A stretch of 5,074 bases of DNA from positions 1 through 5,074 of the forward strand of contig RZYK01000152.1 of NCBI GenBank assembly GCA_009930355.1, in the 5' to 3' direction. This DNA comes from Campylobacterota bacterium (GTDB lineage: Bacteria; Campylobacterota; Campylobacteria; Campylobacterales; Sulfurospirillaceae). Below are positions 1-5,074 of this stretch, one piece after another (position 1 is the stretch's first letter; the number at the start of each line of letters is the position of its first letter). The notes beneath the pieces are model-generated. The model searched no databases and was not told the origin of the DNA. It was given only the letters and a program-made list of their open reading frames with translations. Made by a program: the position numbers and the translations under genes.

Positions 1-93
1 GGCTTTAAAGAGTGGGGGCATTTAAGTCATGTTGCCTGTGTGGATGGGATAGATAAAGATCTTCTCGTTTTAGGACTTCGGATACAAGAGTAG
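1..93 (+). CDS. GNAT-family N-acetyltransferase, C-terminal fragment (5' part outside window)
   Basis: The frame is open from the first base and ends at TAG (91-93), giving 30 residues. The start GFKEWGHLSHVA and the end LLVLGLRI match the usual C-terminus of phosphinothricin acetyltransferase-like GNAT proteins. There the last helix and strand read roughly GF..wG.LP.VA.lDG...DL.iLG.R. In full-length members, this family transfers an acetyl group from acetyl-CoA to an amine on a small molecule. The acetyl-CoA-binding core lies upstream and cannot be seen here, so the substrate is unknown. The next gene starts 3 bp after the stop, so co-transcription with the HAD phosphatase is likely. The family call rests on a short tail recognised by eye. 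The reading frame itself is more secure than the function. Confidence 0.65.
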   Translation, partial: GFKEWGHLSHVACVDGIDKDLLVLGLRIQE

Positions 94-96
94 GGT

Positions 97-735
97 ATGG
101 AAAAAAAGATATCAATTATTTTCGACATGGATGGAACGCTTATTGACTCAAGTGAGGCCATGACGCAGAGTGTTAATTACGTAAGAAATATGATAGGGCT
201 TAGTACACCTTTGAGCAAAGAGATGTTAGAGTATCATATTAATGAACTTGACCAACATTTACCTAAAATTTTTTATAACACAGAAACGTATGATCCGAGC
301 CATCGTGCTCTGTTTAAAGAACATTACATGCAAAATGCGCCTTCTATGATCCATCTGTATCCTGATGTGCGTCAAATGTTACATGTTTTGAGTCAAAGAG
401 CGCATTTAGGCATTGCAACCAATGCCCATGATTGTTTTGCGCACAATATGCTTCAAGCTTTAGATATTGAGCACTATTTCTCAGGCATCATTGGTGCAAA
501 TAATGTTGCTGAACCAAAGCCCAGCCCTTTGATGGTTTATCACTTAATGGAGACATTTGGGAGCACGGCTGAAAATACTATTTTAGTGGGTGATAGCATC
601 AAAGATGAACGTGCAGCTTTTAATGCCGGTGTACATTTTATTTTTGCGAATTGGGGATATGGAAAATCTCAAAATTCAAATCTTCGTGCACACAATGTTC
701 ACGAACTTTTAGCGCTTCTAAATACGTTTATTTAA
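97..735 (+). CDS. HAD-superfamily (subfamily IA) phosphatase, phosphoglycolate phosphatase-like
   Basis: This 212-residue protein carries all four haloacid dehalogenase motifs. Motif I is FDMDGTLIDSS (residues 9-19), with nucleophile Asp10 and acid/base Asp12. Motif II is the Thr in GIATNA (Thr108). Motif III is the Lys in EPKPSP (Lys141). Motif IV is VGDSIKDERAA (Asp166 and Asp170, which bind Mg2+). Residues of about 20-85 between motif I and the second half form a helical C1 cap. The length and cap position fit the Gph/phosphoglycolate phosphatase group, which hydrolyses small phosphomonoesters in the cytoplasm. The exact substrate cannot be read from sequence, and 2-phosphoglycolate is only one possibility. 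The ATG at 97 has a CAAGAG ribosome-binding-like stretch (85-90) six bases upstream, inside the end of the preceding gene. The 3' end overlaps the convergent AsmA-like gene by 8 bp. No key residue is missing, so it should be active. Confidence 0.93.
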   Translation: MEKKISIIFDMDGTLIDSSEAMTQSVNYVRNMIGLSTPLSKEMLEYHINELDQHLPKIFYNTETYDPSHRALFKEHYMQNAPSMIHLYPDVRQMLHVLSQRAHLGIATNAHDCFAHNMLQALDIEHYFSGIIGANNVAEPKPSPLMVYHLMETFGSTAENTILVGDSIKDERAAFNAGVHFIFANWGYGKSQNSNLRAHNVHELLALLNTFI

Positions 736-3289
736 TCAATTCAAGTGGGGCTTCAAGAGTCCTTTTGATAATATTTACGGGAGTTTTTAGGGTATCTAGG
801 ATAAGGTGAGTCTCAATACTAGGCTCACTGAGCGTTCCTTTGACATCAACATTCGTAGCAATACGTTTATCTTCTCCTAAAATAACACCCCCTACAAGAG
901 GAATCATATCAATAGCAGCGCTAAATGTTTTGAGTGTTTTTATTTGCAATTTTAAATCAAGAGCGTCGTTATGAAGATTGACACTTCCTTTTCCTATAAT
1001 ATCTGCACTTTTTCCCCTGAGTTGAAGGTCTTTAATTAAAAAAGCATCATCCGTTTGTTCAAACTGAAGTATACCATTTTCTACAAAATACCCCTCAGCA
1101 CTAAAACTAGGGTCTTTAAAAATCATTAAGGAAGGAAGGGTGTTGATCGTTGCCATAAGGTTATTGAAAAATTTCAAATCTTTGATAAATGTATTTTTCA
1201 TTGTAAATGACCCGTTTGTTTTATTTTCATCTTTGCTATGTAGATGTAATTCAAAATTTCCTTGATGAAAATAATTGCGATTAAAGAGAGCATTGATCAT
1301 TTCATCATTCATTAAAAGGGCATTAATATCTAACTTTTTATTCTCTTTTTGATACGAAAAAGAGGCATCTTCTTTTTTAGATTCTATGTGAACTTTTTCG
1401 TTTAACAGAGTAATCGTATAACGATCTGATAGAATTTTCTTACTACTATTAGAATCTATAATGGAAGAATTTTCTCCATAAATTGTCGTTTTAATAGGGA
1501 TGTTTAAAGGCTTATCATTTTGTGAAACCAAAAGATTAAGATCTTTTACATGTAAAGAAATTTCATCATCTACATGGAGCGCTACTTTATAATCACTGGT
1601 ATGAGCATCAAGTGTTTTTGCGTTGGTTGAGAGATAAATTTCAAAATAATTTACGGGGGTTTCTTTGTCTAAAAGGGATGAATTGACATCGTAAAGGATA
1701 AGTTTTGAAGTAAAGGTTTCAAAATCTTGGGTGCTAACACTCACGCTCCCTTCTTTAAGTCCATTTTCATACATCAAAGGAGAGATGGTTGCGATTTTTG
1801 AGAGGTCATTAAGAATAAATTGATTGTTCTTAGGCTCAAAAATAATTGTCGTATTGAGTTCGGGTAATTGCATCGTAGTGGTATTGTTTTCAATGGCAAA
1901 AGAAGCTTTTTGTCGTGGTAGTTTTTGGGCATTTAAGAGTTCTGTTTTTCCAAATTGAAGATGCAATGCATGGATATCAACAAAGCCATCAAAACGAGAT
2001 TTTTGAGTATCAAAGTCGCCCGTTGCATCAATATCAAAAAGGTTTTTATACTGTAAATTGGCACGCTTAAGTGTGACAAGGTAGTTATGAAATGAAACTT
2101 CGCCTGAGCGTGTTGTCATGGGCACACCACTGAGGTTAAAGTGGCTTGGGGAGAGTTTAAATGTCCCTATTGCATTGATGTCAAAAGGAAGAAATTTGAT
2201 ATCAAGCTTTACATGGGCATTTGTTTTTCCAGAAGTTTGTGTAATCGGCACATCAATGTTAAATGCATGTAAAATCTTATGAATGGAAGCGTCCAATTGT
2301 GTTGATGTTGTTAAATCAACGACAATTCCTGTGCCTTTTGTCAATAAATTATAAATAAAAACATCTGCTTTTTCAATCATTTTTTGTTCATAAAAAGGAT
2401 CTATGACATCAAAGAGCAATTTGTCCTCATTCAACGTAATGCCTATGGTCTTAGCGTACGCAGGAGGAACGCTAGGTTCGAAGCTAATAGTTGCCTCTTT
2501 AAGGCTCGCATGACCTCGCATCTGCATTGGAAAATAATCGAGTGTTTGAATATTAAATTGCCCTTCTAAAAAATCTAAAATATACTCTTGTCCAACAATA
2601 TTTTTATGTATCCAATCTTTTACAATAGGTTCTAAGTCAACTTTTGGTGCTAAAAAATCCATAAAATCGCTGAGTTCTTTATTGGTGAAGGGTTCACTTT
2701 GAACATGATAACGAAGCAAATCCCCATTCAATTCTAGTAGCGTGATACCTTTAAGCTTAAACGTCTCATAACTTCCTTCAAATGTGTAGGAATTTTGTTC
2801 AAAATCAAGGTGTGCCAACCCTTTTACATGTAAAGAAAAATCTTTGAGTTTGGCTTCGTGTATATCGAGTTTTAAGCTTGTTTTTGATTGGGGTGTTATT
2901 GTAAGTTTGGCGTGTAAATGTTGACTCTCAAGCTCAAAGTGATTGTCAGCGTAATAGACACTTATATGTTCATTGGCATAGATAAGATTTTTAATCTCAA
3001 TTTTGCTAAAAAATTGATTGAGGTAAGATAAATTTTCAATGATTTTTGAACTCTCTTCTAAAGAGGTATCTGTCTGCGTTGTGGTGTTGATCTCAAGGGT
3101 TTGAATGCTTACAATTAATTTTTTATCTAGTTTAATATATAATTGATCAATTTTAATCTTCGGCAAAATAATAGCGTCGAAGGAAATGCCATAAATTAGG
3201 GTTCCCATTAATGCTACGAACACAAGAATTATGAATAAAAACAATTTCCAAATATTTTTAATAGTATGCGATGTCGCTTTAATAATCAT
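728..3289 (-). CDS. AsmA/YhdP-like envelope protein (DUF3971 plus AsmA-like C-terminal region)
   Basis: This is an 853-residue protein. Residues 1-13 are basic and polar, and about 14-36 form one hydrophobic segment (WKLFLFIILVFVALMGTLIY). That suggests an inner-membrane anchor with the rest in the periplasm. The body is rich in alternating beta-strand patterns. Residues of about 190-500 resemble DUF3971, including the stretch LAPKVDLEPIVKDWIHKNIV and, further on, EPSVPPAYAK. Residues of about 690-835 resemble the AsmA-like C-terminal region, with GKGSVNLHNDALDLKLQIKT, IPLVGGVILGEDKR and VDVKGTLSEPSI. E. coli YhdP (about 1,270 aa) and its relatives TamB and YdbH are thought to form bridges carrying phospholipids to the outer membrane. 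A similar job here is inference, as this protein is shorter. The start at 3289 is supported by a purine-rich GAAAGAGAAG seven bases upstream, and later starts would destroy the anchor. The gene is divergent from mltG with a 59-bp overlap and convergent with the HAD gene. Confidence 0.88.
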   Translation of the reverse strand: MIIKATSHTIKNIWKLFLFIILVFVALMGTLIYGISFDAIILPKIKIDQLYIKLDKKLIVSIQTLEINTTTQTDTSLEESSKIIENLSYLNQFFSKIEIKNLIYANEHISVYYADNHFELESQHLHAKLTITPQSKTSLKLDIHEAKLKDFSLHVKGLAHLDFEQNSYTFEGSYETFKLKGITLLELNGDLLRYHVQSEPFTNKELSDFMDFLAPKVDLEPIVKDWIHKNIVGQEYILDFLEGQFNIQTLDYFPMQMRGHASLKEATISFEPSVPPAYAKTIGITLNEDKLLFDVIDPFYEQKMIEKADVFIYNLLTKGTGIVVDLTTSTQLDASIHKILHAFNIDVPITQTSGKTNAHVKLDIKFLPFDINAIGTFKLSPSHFNLSGVPMTTRSGEVSFHNYLVTLKRANLQYKNLFDIDATGDFDTQKSRFDGFVDIHALHLQFGKTELLNAQKLPRQKASFAIENNTTTMQLPELNTTIIFEPKNNQFILNDLSKIATISPLMYENGLKEGSVSVSTQDFETFTSKLILYDVNSSLLDKETPVNYFEIYLSTNAKTLDAHTSDYKVALHVDDEISLHVKDLNLLVSQNDKPLNIPIKTTIYGENSSIIDSNSSKKILSDRYTITLLNEKVHIESKKEDASFSYQKENKKLDINALLMNDEMINALFNRNYFHQGNFELHLHSKDENKTNGSFTMKNTFIKDLKFFNNLMATINTLPSLMIFKDPSFSAEGYFVENGILQFEQTDDAFLIKDLQLRGKSADIIGKGSVNLHNDALDLKLQIKTLKTFSAAIDMIPLVGGVILGEDKRIATNVDVKGTLSEPSIETHLILDTLKTPVNIIKRTLEAPLELIK
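748..766 (+). terminator. Possible weak intrinsic terminator after the HAD gene
   Basis: GGGCTT (748-753) can pair with GAGTCC (757-762) across a 3-base CAA loop. The six-pair stem includes two G-U pairs and is followed by TTTT (763-766). It begins 12 bases after the HAD stop and lies in the 3' end of the minus-strand gene, where the bases also encode protein. The stem is short and the T-run is only four long, so this may be chance. On the minus strand the same hairpin has no T-tract and would not act as a terminator. Confidence 0.25.
3119..3143 (+). promoter_or_regulatory. Candidate promoter for mltG (T-run plus TATAAT)
   Basis: A perfect TATAAT lies at 3138-3143 with a run of six T at 3119-3124 just upstream. 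Transcription would start near 3150 and leave a leader of about 80 bases before the ATG at 3231. There is no TG extension and no clear -35 box. It lies inside the AsmA-like gene, in AT-rich codons, so a chance match is possible. A weaker alternative is TGCCATAAA at 3187-3195. Confidence 0.4.
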
Positions 3290-4175
3290 GATTACACTTC
3301 TCTTTCACTTAACCAAGCCTATGAGCTCAAGCTCCGTTGCTTTTGTGCCTCAAGGCTCAATAGGGCAAATTATAACATATATGGTTGAGAAAAATTTTGA
3401 CCTTCATCCTGAGATAGATAAATACCTTCTTCGTTTAATTGGAAAGCCTCAAGCAGGTTGGGTCAATATTAATCAAGAGGTCTTAACACGAGGTGATTTT
3501 CTCCACAAACTTTGCTATTCAAAAGCTCCATTAAAAGTGATTACGTATATTCCAGGTGAAACCAAAGAGCTCTTTTTTGCACAGATTGCCCTTGATTTTG
3601 ATCTCTCTTATGACACATTACATAAAGAATATGCTGCTGCTACACCCTATGTTGATGGTTTTATTGTGCCAGAGACGTATTATATTCCTGTGGGTATCAG
3701 TGAGAAAAATCTCATTCACTTTCTTTTAGCCCATGCCAGAACCTATCATAGAACCGTTTTTGAAAAGATTTTTGGTGAATTTAATGAAACAAAATGGCAA
3801 AAATTTATCATTATCGCTTCTGTGATTCAAAAAGAAGCAGCAAATGTTGAAGAGATGCCTTTAGTCTCTTCTGTTATTTACAATCGTTTGAAAAAAGATA
3901 TGAAATTACAAATGGATGGTACACTTAATTATGGAGAGTATTCTCACACGAAAGTAACACCTCAGCGTATTCGTGAAGACACTTCTTCTTATAACACTTA
4001 TTTGCATAAAGGCTTGCCCCAAAATCCTATTTGTAGCGTGAGTAAAGAGGCAATATTTGCGGCTATTTTTCCTAAAACAACCAATTATCTCTATTTTGTA
4101 AAAAACAAAAATGGAACGCATACCTTTTCCCAAAATTATGAAAGACATTTGGAAAATATTCGTAACGGTTTTTAA
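3231..4175 (+). CDS. mltG: Endolytic murein transglycosylase MltG (YceG-like family)
   Basis: This is a 314-residue inner-membrane lytic transglycosylase. The family cuts nascent peptidoglycan strands at the membrane and so sets their length. Residues of about 6-27 form the transmembrane anchor. About 33-115 is the LysM-like portion, and the rest is the catalytic domain. Motifs seen are VDGFIVPETYYIP (141-153), IASVIQKEA with the catalytic Glu at 202, YNRL (217-220), QMDGTLNYG (227-235), SYNTYLHKGLPQNPICSVS (253-271) and YLYFV (286-290). Length is close to the E. coli protein (340). Such proteins were often mislabelled as aminodeoxychorismate lyases. The start at 3231 was chosen because it gives a full anchor, with a weak ACAAGAA upstream. 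The next in-frame ATG, at 3288, would leave only about seven hydrophobic residues and has no ribosome-binding site. The gene is divergent from the AsmA-like gene and lies 49 bp before icd on the same strand. Confidence 0.96.
   Translation: MNKNNFQIFLIVCDVALIIMITLLFHLTKPMSSSSVAFVPQGSIGQIITYMVEKNFDLHPEIDKYLLRLIGKPQAGWVNINQEVLTRGDFLHKLCYSKAPLKVITYIPGETKELFFAQIALDFDLSYDTLHKEYAAATPYVDGFIVPETYYIPVGISEKNLIHFLLAHARTYHRTVFEKIFGEFNETKWQKFIIIASVIQKEAANVEEMPLVSSVIYNRLKKDMKLQMDGTLNYGEYSHTKVTPQRIREDTSSYNTYLHKGLPQNPICSVSKEAIFAAIFPKTTNYLYFVKNKNGTHTFSQNYERHLENIRNGF
3297..3306 (-). promoter_or_regulatory. Ribosome binding site fixing the start of the AsmA-like gene
   Basis: Read on the minus strand this is GAAAGAGAAG, seven bases before the ATG at 3289-3287. 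It is the best purine-rich match near any candidate start of this gene. It therefore supports the upstream start and the 59-bp overlap with mltG. Confidence 0.55.
3369..3377 (-). promoter_or_regulatory. Candidate extended -10 promoter for the AsmA-like gene
   Basis: The minus strand reads TGTTATAAT, a perfect TGnTATAAT extended -10. A T-rich stretch (TTTTT in the same orientation) lies a little upstream, with no clear TTGACA -35. This matches the housekeeping sigma promoter style of Campylobacter relatives. Transcription would begin near 3362 and give a leader of roughly 70 bases before the ATG. The site lies within mltG codons 47-49, so it is embedded in coding sequence and could be coincidental. 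Confidence 0.5.
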
Positions 4176-4211
4176 TAAAGAAATGGGTAGGATTTTCAAA
4201 TCTAATTTTTT

Positions 4212-4217
4212 AAAAGG
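4212..4217 (+). promoter_or_regulatory. Ribosome binding site of icd
   Basis: AAAAGG lies seven bases before the ATG at 4225. It is the clearest Shine-Dalgarno match in the window and supports that start. The rest of the 49-bp gap is AT-rich, and I see no convincing -10 in it. Expression may come by read-through from mltG or from a promoter inside mltG. Confidence 0.6.
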
Positions 4218-4224
4218 CTAGTCT

Positions 4225-5074
4225 ATGGCACAAACAATCAATACTATTATTTATACCCAGGTTGATGAAGCACCTGCTTTAGCGACGTTCTCTCTTTTGC
4301 CAATTATTAAGGCATTTACAAAAAGTTCTTCCATTGCTATTGAAACACGAGATATCTCATTAGCCGGTCGTATTTTGGCTAATTTCCCTGATACTTTAAC
4401 CAATGAACAATGTGTCAATGATGATTTATCTTATTTAGGTACGCTTGCCAATATGCCTGAGGCAAATATTATTAAATTACCTAATGTCAGTGCTTCTTTG
4501 CCACAGCTTAAAAATGCAATTAAAGAGTTACAAGATAAGGGATACATGATTCCAGAGTATCCAGAAAATCCTATAAACCCTAAAGAAAAAGAGATACAAG
4601 CACGTTATGCTAAGGTGTTAGGCAGTGCTGTAAATCCCGTGCTTCGTGAAGGTAATTCAGACAGGCGAGCTCCTTTATGTGTGAAAGAATATGTCCGTAA
4701 AAATCCTCATCGCATGGGTGCATGGAGCCATGATTCACATTCTCATGTTGCTTATATGAACGAGGGTGACTTTTATGGTAATGAAAAATCTATAACCGTA
4801 CCCAATGCAACCACCATTCGTATAGAATTAGTGGGAAAAGATGGTTTAACAACCGTTTTAAAAGAGAAATTAGCATTATTAAAAGATGAGATTTTTGATG
4901 CAACCTTTATGAGTTCACAAAAATTAGTTCAATTTTTTGAAGCACAAATAGAAGAGGCAAAAGCTCAAAATATTTTGCTCTCTTTACATTTAAAAGCAAC
5001 CATGATGAAAGTGAGTGATCCCATTATGTTTGGGTATGCCGTTAAAACTTTTTTCAAAGATGTTTTTGAGAAAT
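4225..5074 (+). CDS. icd: Monomeric NADP-dependent isocitrate dehydrogenase, N-terminal part (3' end outside window)
   Basis: The frame opens with ATG (MAQTINTIIYTQVDEAPALA) and stays open to the window edge, giving 283 codons of an enzyme usually about 740 residues long. It oxidatively decarboxylates isocitrate to 2-oxoglutarate with NADP+, in the cytoplasmic TCA cycle. Hallmarks of the monomeric (IDH-II) family are KLPNVSASLPQL (84-95), VLGSAVNPVLREGNSDRRAP (131-150), the HRMGAWSHDSHSHVAYMN stretch (162-179) and LHLKATMMKVSDPIMFG (254-270). As I recall the Azotobacter vinelandii enzyme, its isocitrate ligands are Asn85, Ser87, Ser132, Arg139, Arg145 and Lys255. With a constant offset of two these fall on Asn87, Ser89, Ser134, Arg141, Arg147 and Lys257 here, and all are present. 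The homodimeric Icd family found in E. coli has a quite different sequence. No frameshift is visible. The NADP-binding and remaining catalytic residues (Asp350 and beyond) lie outside the window. Confidence 0.97.
   Translation, partial: MAQTINTIIYTQVDEAPALATFSLLPIIKAFTKSSSIAIETRDISLAGRILANFPDTLTNEQCVNDDLSYLGTLANMPEANIIKLPNVSASLPQLKNAIKELQDKGYMIPEYPENPINPKEKEIQARYAKVLGSAVNPVLREGNSDRRAPLCVKEYVRKNPHRMGAWSHDSHSHVAYMNEGDFYGNEKSITVPNATTIRIELVGKDGLTTVLKEKLALLKDEIFDATFMSSQKLVQFFEAQIEEAKAQNILLSLHLKATMMKVSDPIMFGYAVKTFFKDVFEK

Noticed and set aside
683..705. Inverted repeat TTCGTG ... CACGAA with an 11-base loop, near the end of the HAD gene
   Set aside because: The six-pair stem has a long loop and no T-run on either strand. 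It lies in coding sequence, so it is not credible as a terminator.
2384..2569. Plus-strand open frame of 61 codons inside the AsmA-like gene
   Set aside because: It is fully antisense to a well-supported coding region, has no ribosome-binding site and resembles no family. The encoded residues look like a by-product of the opposite strand.
3261..3272. Possible lipoprotein signal at MltG Cys13 (LIVC)
   Set aside because: The residue before the Cys is Val, not the small Gly/Ala/Ser a lipobox needs. The Cys sits in the middle of the hydrophobic segment, and MltG proteins are normally anchored by a transmembrane helix.
3906..4199. Minus-strand open frame of 97 codons inside the end of mltG
   Set aside because: It is antisense to the conserved catalytic C-terminal part of mltG (QMDGT to the stop), which fully explains the sequence. 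The translation has no recognisable domain.
4191..4211. GATT-TTCA-AATC hairpin followed by six T, between mltG and icd
   Set aside because: The stem is only four AT-rich pairs plus one possible G-U, too weak for a confident terminator. The T-run directly precedes the icd ribosome-binding site.
1..5074. Search for CRISPR arrays, tRNA/rRNA genes, insertion sequences, toxin-antitoxin or defence modules
   Set aside because: Nearly all bases are explained by five ordinary genes. No spaced direct repeats, tRNA cloverleaf, transposase motifs or terminal inverted repeats were seen, and composition looks uniform throughout.

Overview
The window looks like ordinary chromosomal DNA from an AT-rich member of the Campylobacterota (Epsilonproteobacteria). 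A Sulfurospirillum- or Arcobacter-like organism is my best guess. That rests on the base composition, very tight gene packing, promoter-like elements with a good -10 and only T-rich DNA upstream, a monomeric (IDH-II type) isocitrate dehydrogenase, and a DUF3971/AsmA-type envelope protein next to mltG. The placement is inference, not proof.

Layout, left to right. Positions 1-93 (+) are the last 30 codons of a GNAT-family acetyltransferase. Three bases later a HAD-superfamily phosphatase runs on the same strand (97-735), probably in the same transcript. It meets, tail to tail with an 8-bp overlap, a large minus-strand gene (3289-728). That gene encodes an 853-residue inner-membrane-anchored AsmA/YhdP-like protein. 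Head to head with it, and overlapping it by 59 bp at the 5' ends, is mltG on the plus strand (3231-4175), the endolytic murein transglycosylase. After a 49-bp gap comes the first 283 codons of a monomeric NADP-dependent isocitrate dehydrogenase (4225 onward), cut by the window's right edge.

Two functional themes are visible. The divergent pair concerns the cell envelope. MltG cuts nascent glycan strands at the inner membrane. The AsmA/YhdP-like protein belongs to a family implicated in moving phospholipids between the inner and outer membranes. The outer genes are metabolic: a small-molecule phosphatase, an acetyltransferase and a TCA-cycle enzyme. No mobile element, CRISPR array, RNA gene or defence system was seen, and I found no credible new system. 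The most unusual architecture is the divergent overlap. Both N-terminal membrane anchors draw on the same stretch of DNA, and the best candidate promoter for each gene lies inside the coding sequence of the other. There is no gene-free stretch longer than 49 bp.
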